Assembly: GCA_030043285.1 (NCBI GenBank)
Contig: JASHXZ010000703.1
Span: 1 to 5,666 of the forward strand
Length of the DNA: 5,666 nt
Direction of reading: 5' to 3'
Source of the DNA: Xanthobacteraceae bacterium
GTDB lineage: Bacteria > Pseudomonadota > Alphaproteobacteria > Rhizobiales > Xanthobacteraceae
A program made the position numbers and the translations under genes. Each line of letters opens with the position of its first letter. Position 1 is the stretch's first letter. The notes below the pieces were generated by a model. The model was given only the letters and a program-made list of their open reading frames with translations, did not search any database and was not told the DNA's origin. This document shows positions 1 to 5,666 of the stretch, one piece after another.

Positions 1-1373
1 AGGTCGACGTGCGCGCCGCCGAGACTTTGGAGCAGCGAAACGCTCGAACTCACCCACAGGATCGGTTGCCCGGAACCACACCATGCCGTCGCCGCCTGCG
101 CCATTGGCGACGTATCGACCCAAAGCGGGTGGAATTGGCCGACCCGCGGCGGCGAGCCAAACGTCTTGTGGTAGATGGTCTGCAGACCCCCCAACAAATT
201 CGAATGACTCGCCGGCCGCAGCCCAACGACAACACTGCCGCCGCCGGACTTGTCCTCGGAATTCGATTGCGCCGGCGCAACCTCGGCGATGGCCTGCCGG
301 CGCAGCGTCGTTTCCCTAAACCATCGGCCAAGAAGCGGATGATCGACGTGCGACGCCGGTATCGGTGACAGGCGACGATCGACCTCCGCCAGATATGCGC
401 GTGATTCGTTGATAACATCGTCGATGTCGGCGGGGAGATCGGCGGCATGAAACTTCAGCAATTGCCTGCCCGATTCCCGTTGCTCCTTCGTCAAATACAT
501 GGAGCGAGCGCGAGCGACTTCGTCGAAGCTCGCCCATCCGATCCGGATCATGTCGCCGCCGGCGTCACGGCTTTGCGGCTCGATCATGAAGAAATCGTCG
601 GAGTCCGCAATGAAGTAGCGATTCAGTGTCGGCGCCGCCTCGGGAATGAATCCGAAATCCCACACCAGCACGGGATCGACAACCGCCCGCTCCGGCTTGA
701 TTGCGACCAGGGCCACCGGCGCCTGATAACCGATCAGCGTGTCTTCATCGACGTACCAATAAAATTGATCCATCCATGATTGGTGGCAAAGCCGCTGATT
801 GACGGTCCGCGCTTTTACCGTCGGATGCTTGTTGGCGAGTGCCAGTTTGACCATCCGCCGCGGCTCGAGACACAACGTGCATGATGCGATATCGACCAGA
901 GCTTCCAGGTGCGGCAACGCGTCCTCGGCGACGACCCGGAAGCTCGGCGCATGGATCACGCGCTTGCCCTCCCGCATCAGCCTGCCGAGGTGACCGAGTG
1001 CACCGTCACAAACGATGAAGTCGGCGTTGAGAAACAGCAGGTAAGTCTCGGTCATGCGGGCACCGAGATCGGTAAAGCCGCGGAACAGCGCGTGCGTAAG
1101 CGTCACGCCGTAATCACTGGCAAAATCCGTCAGCACGTCGTCGAGCGGCACCAGCCGAGCCGCGCAGATTCGCTCGACCGCCGCGAACGATGGCGCGCGG
1201 CGGAACAGATCGAATAGCCGCGACTCCGTGACGATCACGACCTCGACCGCGAACGTTCGGCACAGTTCCGGCAGGTTTCCCGGCGCGAGCACGGCAGGGA
1301 GCGTCAACGACACGACTTTATCCGCGTATTGGTCGCCCCAAACCGGAATGATTAAACGCGCGGGCTCTTTCAT
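1..1373 (-). CDS. Glycosyltransferase-like protein, downstream tandem paralogue (partial, runs off left edge)
   Basis: Reading leftward from the ATG at 1373-1371, the frame stays open to the window edge, giving 457 residues with no stop; the C-terminus is outside. The protein begins MKEPARLIIPVWG and aligns without a gap to the first 360 residues of the gene just upstream (about 236 identities by hand count). Shared blocks include HAPSFRVVAE (141-150), HPTVKART (183-190), WMDQFYWYVD (200-209) and DSDDFFMIEPQSR (257-269). An acidic segment NADFIVCDGAL (116-126) is placed like a metal-binding DxD of GT-A sugar transferases; this is a resemblance, not proof. A Gly/Ser-rich linker follows (about 361-395), then the start of the second region (GSPPRVGQFHPLW, 406-418), matching the methyltransferase-like part of its partner. 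The start is well fixed: it coincides with the partner's N-terminus in alignment and overlaps the partner's stop as ATGA. Coding status is firm; the exact activity is unknown. Confidence 0.88.
   Translation of the reverse strand, partial: MKEPARLIIPVWGDQYADKVVSLTLPAVLAPGNLPELCRTFAVEVVIVTESRLFDLFRRAPSFAAVERICAARLVPLDDVLTDFASDYGVTLTHALFRGFTDLGARMTETYLLFLNADFIVCDGALGHLGRLMREGKRVIHAPSFRVVAEDALPHLEALVDIASCTLCLEPRRMVKLALANKHPTVKARTVNQRLCHQSWMDQFYWYVDEDTLIGYQAPVALVAIKPERAVVDPVLVWDFGFIPEAAPTLNRYFIADSDDFFMIEPQSRDAGGDMIRIGWASFDEVARARSMYLTKEQRESGRQLLKFHAADLPADIDDVINESRAYLAEVDRRLSPIPASHVDHPLLGRWFRETTLRRQAIAEVAPAQSNSEDKSGGGSVVVGLRPASHSNLLGGLQTIYHKTFGSPPRVGQFHPLWVDTSPMAQAATAWCGSGQPILWVSSSVSLLQSLGGAHVD
294..1373 (-). 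repeat. Tandem gene duplication, downstream arm (other arm 2183-3262)
   Basis: The DNA for the first 360 codons of both paralogues is a direct repeat with a period of 1889 bases. The two arms have no insertions or deletions relative to each other at protein level, with about 65% identical residues, so the duplication is old enough for extensive substitution. Similarity continues more weakly beyond the linker (GAPPKVSKFHPLW against GSPPRVGQFHPLW), showing that the whole gene was duplicated. Confidence 0.85.
1370..1373 (-). promoter_or_regulatory. ATGA stop/start overlap coupling the two paralogues
   Basis: The TGA of the upstream paralogue (1372-1370) and the ATG of the downstream one (1373-1371) share bases as ATGA. 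A modest ribosome-binding core AGGG sits at 1386-1383, nine bases ahead of the ATG, and GAGGAA lies further upstream at 1396-1391. This arrangement usually means translational coupling, so the two proteins are probably made together. Confidence 0.8.
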
Positions 1374-3262
1374 AGGATCGCGCCCTGCGCTTCCTCGAGG
1401 CTTTGAGTGGGGCGCCGCACGGTAGAACTATGACGCTTGACCGTGAATTCGACTGTCAGGCTTGTCCACGTCGTCCTGAAAATTGATGGATCGCGGCGCG
1501 CCACCCAGGCATTCGCCAGCCACACCAACGGCGCCAGCACGATGAGAGCGCACAGGATTGCTCCCCGCGCCACAGGACGCGTTGCGACGGGGCGCATCGC
1601 CCGCACATGAAGCGCCCGGAACGGCGCAATGATCGCCGCCCCGTGGAAGTTGATTTGCGAAACGTCAAGATCGGGAAACTCGCAGCGACTGAGGAAAAGC
1701 TCGGCTCCATCGAAAACGCCGCCGACTTTCAGCGTCTTAAAGATTACGTGTCCGCCGTCTTTCATCAGCGGCCGTAGCGCGGCGTAGAGCCGATTGAGCT
1801 GTGACATTTCCTTCAGTGCGAGCTCGCAAACGCAGAGGTCATAGGGCGCCTTCTCGAAGAACGGGCCGCGTTTGTCGGAGCCCTGATCGCCGTTACTGCC
1901 TTGGTTGGCCAGCAGCCGCCAGTTGCCCGAATTGATCCAGAGAACATTGGCACGGCCGGTCGGTTGCCATTTCGCAAGCTTTTGGGTGACGGGCGAAACC
2001 TCAGTCCAGAGCGGATGAAATTTGCTGACCTTCGGAGGCGCGCCGAACATTTTGCAGTAAAGCCGTTGCAGCACCCTCGTGGCCGACGCCAAGAACCCGA
2101 GACCCGGCGCTGCGCCGCCGGGCAAGCTCAAGCTGGCAGACACCTCGCTGGACGACGGCAACGTGGCGGCATCTTCCGAGCCGCGCCGGCGCAGGCTGGC
2201 CTCATCGAACCAATCGCCAAGAAGCGGATGGCCGATATGCGAGGCGGGCGTCGGCGACAGCCTGTGCTGGAGTTCGACCATAAAGGCACGCGATTCTTCG
2301 ATCACGCTTCGGATTCCATCCGGGAGATCGGCAGCGTGGATCGTTATCAACTGCTTGCCTAATCGCCGGTGCTCCTTGGTGCTCCGCAACGACTCAGTCC
2401 GCGCCAGTTCGTCAAGCGAGGTCCCGCCGATCCGGGTCATCTCCTGCCCGGTCATGCGGCTTTGCGGTTCGATCATGAAAAAATCATCCGAGTCGCCGAT
2501 GAGATGCGGCTCGGCGGTGGGCGACGCCTCGGGTAGAAAGCCGTAATCCCAGAAGCTGGCCGGCTGGCTGACAAACCGCTCAGGCTTGACGGCAACAAGC
2601 GCCGGCGGCGACTGATAGCCGATCAACGTGTCGTCATCGACGTACCAGTAAAACTGATCCATCCATTCCAGATAGCAGAGTCTCTGATTGATCGTGCGAG
2701 CCTTTACGGTCGGATGCTCGTTCGCCAGGGCGAGTTTCGCAAGCGCACGCGGCGACACGCTCAGAACGCATGAACCGGGATCGACGAGCGCCTGCAGCTG
2801 CGGATCCACAGTCTCGGCAACGACCCGGAAACTCGGCGCATGAATGACCCGCTTGCCCTGCCGCATCAATGTGCCGAGATGTCGGAGCGAGCCATCGGCG
2901 ATGACAAAGTCGGCAATGAACGGCAGGAGATAGGTCTCAGTCACCCGCGATCCCAGATCGGCAAAGCCGCGAAACAGTGCGTAAGTGAGCACCATTCCAT
3001 AATCGGTGAAGACGCCGGTCAACAGATCGTCGAGCGCAACGAGCCGCGTCTTGCAGATGCGCTCGGCGGCGTGGAATGAGGGCGAGCCGCGCACCATGTC
3101 GAATAACCGCGCCTCGGTGACGATGATGAGCTCGACCTCGAACATGCCGCAGAGCGCCGGCAGATTGCCCGGCGCCAACATGGCTGGAAGCGTAACCGAG
3201 AGGACCTCGTTGACGTAGGCCTCGCCCCAGACCGGAATGATCAGCCGCGCGGGCTCTGCCAT
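1370..3262 (-). CDS. Glycosyltransferase-like protein with degenerate methyltransferase-like region and C-terminal membrane segment
   Basis: A complete 630-residue protein. Residues 1-360 form an alpha/beta region beginning RLIIPVWG, with a second hydrophobic strand VELIIVTE (43-50) and an acidic segment ADFVIADGS (117-125) where a GT-A transferase would carry its metal-binding acids. The motif DSDDFFMIEPQSR (257-269) is identical in the paralogue. Residues 361-395 are a Ser/Gly/Ala-rich linker. Residues 396-545 look like a class I SAM methyltransferase core: a strand ANVLWINSG (438-446), then YDLCVCELAL (474-483) and LRPLMKDGGHVIFKTLK (496-512), which resembles the usual 'L-x-PGG' end of that fold. 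The glycine-rich SAM loop is not recognisable, so it may be inactive. A hydrophobic stretch at 567-587 is a likely membrane anchor, followed by a basic tail. The start is supported by the matching N-terminus of the paralogue; no strong ribosome site is seen. It sits 70 bases after the exporter ATPase, suggesting a role in the same glycan pathway. The function is inferred and could be non-catalytic. Confidence 0.88.
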   Translation of the reverse strand: MAEPARLIIPVWGEAYVNEVLSVTLPAMLAPGNLPALCGMFEVELIIVTEARLFDMVRGSPSFHAAERICKTRLVALDDLLTGVFTDYGMVLTYALFRGFADLGSRVTETYLLPFIADFVIADGSLRHLGTLMRQGKRVIHAPSFRVVAETVDPQLQALVDPGSCVLSVSPRALAKLALANEHPTVKARTINQRLCYLEWMDQFYWYVDDDTLIGYQSPPALVAVKPERFVSQPASFWDYGFLPEASPTAEPHLIGDSDDFFMIEPQSRMTGQEMTRIGGTSLDELARTESLRSTKEHRRLGKQLITIHAADLPDGIRSVIEESRAFMVELQHRLSPTPASHIGHPLLGDWFDEASLRRRGSEDAATLPSSSEVSASLSLPGGAAPGLGFLASATRVLQRLYCKMFGAPPKVSKFHPLWTEVSPVTQKLAKWQPTGRANVLWINSGNWRLLANQGSNGDQGSDKRGPFFEKAPYDLCVCELALKEMSQLNRLYAALRPLMKDGGHVIFKTLKVGGVFDGAELFLSRCEFPDLDVSQINFHGAAIIAPFRALHVRAMRPVATRPVARGAILCALIVLAPLVWLANAWVARRDPSIFRTTWTSLTVEFTVKRHSSTVRRPTQSLEEAQGAIL

Positions 3263-3332
3263 CGGAAAAAAGATCCAGTCTGCTGCGCGAGGATCCCGCG
3301 GAGCGCGAGACGTCGGTCCTCAAGCAACCGCG

Positions 3333-4151
3333 TTAGACTGCCTGAGTCAGTTGCCGTTCGGCGGCTATCTTGGCTTCGTAAACCGATACCACGTCCTCGA
3401 GAGGCCCATGGGCGAGGATTTTGCCCTGCTCGAGAAGCATACCCTTATTGCACCACCGCCGCACCATCGGCATGCTGTGACTGGCGATAACTAGGATTCC
3501 GGTTCTTGCGAGAAACTCCTTCAGGCGAGCGTCGGCTCGGCTGATGAAGGCGGCGTCCCCGGCGCTGATCATCTCGTCCAAAACCAGAATTTCCGGAGTG
3601 ACGGCGGTCGAAATTGCGAACGCGAGGCGCAGAGCCATACCGGTAGAATAAGCTCGGATCGGCATGTAGAGATACTCGGCCAGCTCGGTGAAATCGGCGA
3701 TGTCGTCGAGCGAGTTCTTGATCTCACTCGTGGTCAGGCCGAGCATCTTGCCGCGCATCCAGATGTTCTCGATTCCCGTGGCGTCCAGATCCATGCCGAG
3801 CTGAAGGTCGAACAGTGGAAAAACGCGTCCGCTGGCCTGGATGGTGCCGCTGCTCGGCTCGTAGATGCCCGCGAGCGTCCGCAGCAGGGTAGTCTTGCCT
3901 GAGCCATTGTGGCCCAACAGCGCGACCCGATCGCCCTCGGATATCTCGAAGGAAACACCGTCGAGCGCCTTGACCACGATTCTGCCGGTTTCGCCGGCGC
4001 CGATCTGACCGCCGACGTTCCAGCCTTTCGTGCTGATCCGGCCGAGGCCTTTGGTAAGATGCTTGAGGCCCAGCGAATACTTCAACGACCGCATGCGCGG
4101 GTCGTAGATCGGAAACTGGACGTGGACATCTTTGCCGATGATCGACAGCAT
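3333..4151 (-). CDS. Polysaccharide ABC exporter ATPase (Wzt/KpsT type, no glycan-binding domain)
   Basis: A 272-residue ATP-binding subunit that would power export of a lipid-linked polysaccharide across the inner membrane. Clear motifs: Walker A GHNGSGKTT (80-88), a family-typical signature YSTGM (168-172) in place of LSGGQ, Walker B ILVLDE (188-193) followed by MISAGD, and the switch histidine in ASHSMPMV (H225). The YS-(S/T)-GM signature is characteristic of Wzt/KpsT/TagH-type exporters. About 60 residues precede the nucleotide-binding core, as is usual in Wzt-like proteins. The protein ends about 45 residues after the H-loop, so it lacks the C-terminal carbohydrate-binding domain of E. 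coli O8/O9a Wzt. The ATG at 4151 was chosen over one at 4256: it begins MLSIIGKDVHVQF, lies 7 bases after the permease stop, and the longer form would overlap the permease by nearly 100 bases and add residues unlike the family. A good Shine-Dalgarno is not visible, so coupling to the permease is likely. Confidence 0.95.
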   Translation of the reverse strand: MLSIIGKDVHVQFPIYDPRMRSLKYSLGLKHLTKGLGRISTKGWNVGGQIGAGETGRIVVKALDGVSFEISEGDRVALLGHNGSGKTTLLRTLAGIYEPSSGTIQASGRVFPLFDLQLGMDLDATGIENIWMRGKMLGLTTSEIKNSLDDIADFTELAEYLYMPIRAYSTGMALRLAFAISTAVTPEILVLDEMISAGDAAFISRADARLKEFLARTGILVIASHSMPMVRRWCNKGMLLEQGKILAHGPLEDVVSVYEAKIAAERQLTQAV

Positions 4152-4158
4152 AGTTGCG

Positions 4159-4983
4159 CTAAAGCCAGTATACGATCCGGGAACGAAATCGGGCGAAAAA
4201 CAAAAAGGCTCCAACCCAACCGACAACCGTGATTGCCAAGACAACCAACCAATCATTTAACGTAGCAGTGCCGCCCAACAACGGCTCGCGCACCAGGGCA
4301 ATTATGTGCGTAAACGGATTATAGTCGGCAATAAAACGTTTTTTGCCGAGCTGCTCGGGAAAATACATCAACGGCGTCAACCAGAACAGAAGGGTGATGA
4401 TGTTGGTGACAATCAGCGGAACATCGCGATAGCGGGCCGATACGATACCCAATACCAACGCCATCGGCGAAAGGCAGATCACGACCAGGAGCAGGCCGAG
4501 CGGCAATAGCAATATGCTTACACTAGGGACTACAATGAAAAACAAGGCAATAACGACGTAGATGATAACATTGTGACCGGCTATGATGAGGTTGCGCCAA
4601 ATCGTCTGCAAGAGGAACACGGTCAGCGGGCATTTGATCTGGGTGATGTAACGGGACGATGCGACGAACAGCCCGGCGCCGTCGTTGAGGATCTGCGTAA
4701 TGAGCGCCCACAGCAGCATGCCGGCGCAGACGTACGGAAGAGACTTTGAAAGCTCGGCGCCAAACAGGAACGCGCTCAAAAAGCCCATGGTGAAAATCTG
4801 AATGCCGAACGACAGCGTCGTCCAGATCGGACCTAGCGTGGAGCGCCGGTATCTTTGCTTGACGTCCTGCCATGCCAGGAAATGACTGAGCCGCCAGGAA
4901 GAAAGGCCGGTAGCCAGATCATCGACAGCGGAATCCAACTGCCTTGAGGTCAACGCTAACATGCGAAAGCGGCGGCTCCCCAT
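4159..4983 (-). CDS. Polysaccharide ABC-2 type export permease (Wzm/KpsM type)
   Basis: A 274-residue inner-membrane protein that would form the channel of the exporter with the ATPase encoded 7 bases downstream. An amphipathic N-terminal part carries the family motif DVKQRYRRSTLGPIW (40-54), just before the first membrane segment. Hydrophobic segments lie at about 52-75, 84-105, 120-152, 155-182, 188-207 and 243-264, fitting the six-segment ABC-2 plan. The loop YNPFTHIIALVREPLLGG (221-238) is typical of O-antigen and capsule permeases. Length is normal for the family. Two starts are possible: the ATG at 4983 (used here) and one at 4962. Neither has a well-placed Shine-Dalgarno: the 4983 ATG abuts a 14-base palindrome, and the 4962 ATG has GGGGAG about 13 bases upstream. 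Parts of the gene are only 42-48% GC, lower than the neighbouring paralogue pair, which fits horizontal exchange of exporter genes. Confidence 0.94.
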   Translation of the reverse strand: MGSRRFRMLALTSRQLDSAVDDLATGLSSWRLSHFLAWQDVKQRYRRSTLGPIWTTLSFGIQIFTMGFLSAFLFGAELSKSLPYVCAGMLLWALITQILNDGAGLFVASSRYITQIKCPLTVFLLQTIWRNLIIAGHNVIIYVVIALFFIVVPSVSILLLPLGLLLVVICLSPMALVLGIVSARYRDVPLIVTNIITLLFWLTPLMYFPEQLGKKRFIADYNPFTHIIALVREPLLGGTATLNDWLVVLAITVVGWVGAFLFFARFRSRIVYWL

Positions 4984-4997
4984 CCGCGAATTCGCGG
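4984..4997. repeat. Perfect 14-base palindrome abutting the permease start codon
   Basis: CCGCGAATTCGCGG is self-complementary over all 14 bases and ends directly at the base before the ATG at 4983. On the transcript it could pair with itself or between molecules, and would occupy the place where a ribosome site would be expected. A protein-binding site or chance are alternatives. Confidence 0.5.
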
Positions 4998-5020
4998 GTT
5001 GCTTAGCAAGGCGCTATGGG

Positions 5021-5036
5021 AGCCGCAAGTGCGGCT
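5021..5036 (-). repeat. Short inverted repeat (hairpin) in the permease leader
   Basis: Six-base arms AGCCGC and GCGGCT flank a four-base loop that could close by one more pair. It lies about 38 bases upstream of the permease ATG. There is no T-tract after it on the minus strand, so it may be an RNA structure in the leader but not a standard terminator. Confidence 0.35.
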
Positions 5037-5137
5037 GAATGGTGGCAATGCCGGCCTCCGGACGTGAATCTTGGCGCCTCCACGCGCCCGCGTAAACCTC
5101 AGCAGCGCCCGACGCGAGCGGTAATCGGCAATTCCAT

Positions 5138-5666
5138 TCATCGCAGCGGCGGCGACCCATCGCCGCGCCGAAGGCCCCCGTTCCCGCTCCAGGACGACGG
5201 ATGCTCCCAAGCATGCGCCTGCAGGCGTGCGCGAGCCTCCCGGCTCCCTTCGGAATAATCACGCGTGCGGTTATCGGCGGCGATCAGGTTGGCCTGCTGA
5301 TCGATCCAATACGTCGACGACAATTTCCAGTCCGCTATGTCGTAGATACGACCGTCGCGAGCGACTATGACAGGCCTAAGGCCCTTCTTCAGCACCTGTT
5401 GCGTGAGCGATTGGCGCCCGCTTTCGAATTTATAGACCCCGAATTTTGTTCGAAACGATGGAGGCCGCAATGCCAGAAAACTGTCTCTTTCGATCATAAA
5501 GGCGTTAGTGCGGACGTGTGGATTAGGATAGGAGACATAGTGAAGATAATGATCGAAGCGAAGCAGATCATAAAGAGAGCCCGAAAGCCGGTGAAGCATT
5601 TGACGCATGTGGACTGACACGGCGTTGCCGGCCGTGCCGCTGCGTGGTGGAGCGCGATCACCATCG
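5138..5666 (-). CDS. C-terminal part of a probable glycan-biosynthesis protein (partial, cut by right edge)
   Basis: The frame enters from the right edge with no stop and ends at the TGA at 5140-5138, leaving 175 residues; the true start is outside. A GTG at 5620 could be read as a start but the frame is open beyond it, so it is probably internal. Visible features are LYDLLRFDHYLHYVSYPNPH (31-50), RTNAFMIERDSFLAL (52-66), FESGRQSLTQQVLKKGLRP (80-98) and NLIAADNRTRDY (126-137). I associate the YPNPH-x-RTNAFMI and ADN-x-TRDY pattern with hypothetical proteins next to glycosyltransferases in proteobacterial polysaccharide loci, from memory and without a search. No metal-binding or nucleotide-sugar motif is clear in what remains. 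The last 25 or so residues (GNGGLRRGDGSPPLR at the end) are low in complexity and encoded by much more GC-rich DNA than the body, so the natural C-terminus may have been altered. It is 154 bases upstream of the permease on the same strand. Confidence 0.75.
   Translation of the reverse strand, partial: DGDRAPPRSGTAGNAVSVHMRQMLHRLSGSLYDLLRFDHYLHYVSYPNPHVRTNAFMIERDSFLALRPPSFRTKFGVYKFESGRQSLTQQVLKKGLRPVIVARDGRIYDIADWKLSSTYWIDQQANLIAADNRTRDYSEGSREARARLQAHAWEHPSSWSGNGGLRRGDGSPPLR

Larger units (their letters stand above)
4984..5137 (-). other. GC-rich intergenic gap before the export permease, with inverted repeats
   Basis: The only sizeable gap in the window. It is GC-rich (5041-5100 is about 68%), unlike the flanking genes. 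It holds a 14-base palindrome at 4984-4997, an imperfect one at 4999-5009 (TTGCT/AGCAA around one base), a hairpin at 5021-5036 (stem AGCCGC/GCGGCT) and a short one at 5082-5093 (ACGCG/CGCGT). None is followed on the minus strand by a run of T, so a rho-independent terminator is not supported. A weak promoter-like pair (TTGCGG, 17 bases, TAAGCA) can be drawn, but it is too poor to call. The gap may hold a 5' leader of the exporter genes, or the scar of a recombination event. Confidence 0.55.

Noticed and set aside
447..1217. Plus-strand open frames whose products resemble another plus-strand frame at 2840-3079
   Set aside because: The resemblance follows from the tandem duplication of the minus-strand genes; the antisense frames were copied along with them and show no features of their own.
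1901..2546. Two overlapping plus-strand open frames of about 153-155 codons
   Set aside because: They lie wholly antisense to the 630-residue gene, are arginine/proline/serine-rich with no recognisable motif, and are expected by chance opposite a GC-rich gene.
3263..3332. Possible terminator between the ATPase and the 630-residue gene (imperfect GC-rich inverted repeat and a run of six T on the minus strand)
   Set aside because: The stem is weak, and the T-run lies more than ten bases beyond it and directly before the next start codon, so it does not form a standard terminator.
4152..4256. A 35-residue longer N-terminus of the exporter ATPase, starting at 4256
   Set aside because: It would overlap the end of the permease gene by almost 100 bases and adds sequence unlike the family; the ATG at 4151 gives normal Wzt/KpsT spacing.
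4990..5030. Promoter-like TTGCGG-17-TAAGCA on the minus strand
   Set aside because: Both elements match consensus poorly and the implied transcript start would be almost at the ATG; not enough to call a promoter.
4956..5262. Minus-strand open frames of about 82-84 codons across the gap upstream of the permease
   Set aside because: They overlap each other, the permease start and the right-hand gene, have low-complexity Arg/Ala/Gly-rich products and no family signal.

Overview
The window is gene-dense and every supported gene lies on the minus strand. It reads as one stretch of a surface-polysaccharide (O-antigen or capsule type) biosynthesis and export cluster. High GC with GC-rich third codon positions, plus the protein styles, suggest an alphaproteobacterium, perhaps of the Bradyrhizobium/Rhodopseudomonas group. 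That placement is inference from composition and family resemblance, not from a marker gene.

In transcription order (right to left): (1) 5666-5138, the C-terminal 175 residues of a protein cut by the right edge, resembling proteins found beside glycosyltransferases. (2) 5137-4984, a 154-base GC-rich gap with several short inverted repeats. (3) 4983-4159, an ABC-2 type polysaccharide export permease (Wzm/KpsM type). (4) 4151-3333, its ATPase (Wzt/KpsT type), which lacks a C-terminal glycan-binding domain. (5) 3262-1370, a 630-residue protein with a glycosyltransferase-like N-terminal region, a linker, a degenerate methyltransferase-like region and a C-terminal membrane segment. (6) 1373 to the left edge, a paralogue of (5), cut after 457 residues. 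Genes 5 and 6 overlap by four bases (ATGA) and their first 360 residues align without a gap at about 65% identity (hand count), so they are a tandem duplication.

The permease and ATPase together should form an inner-membrane exporter for an undecaprenyl-linked or lipid-linked glycan. The paralogue pair and the cut gene at the right are probably involved in building or modifying that glycan. Short spacings (7 bases between 3 and 4, 70 bases between 4 and 5, overlap between 5 and 6) argue for a single operon, at least from the permease onward.

Base composition is patchy. Lines inside the permease and the right-hand gene fall to about 40-48% GC, while the paralogue pair and the 5041-5220 stretch reach 65-75%, as is common in exchanged polysaccharide loci. 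I found no RNA genes, insertion sequences, CRISPR arrays or convincing rho-independent terminators. The part most worth following is the duplicated glycosyltransferase-like/pseudo-methyltransferase pair coupled to an exporter.
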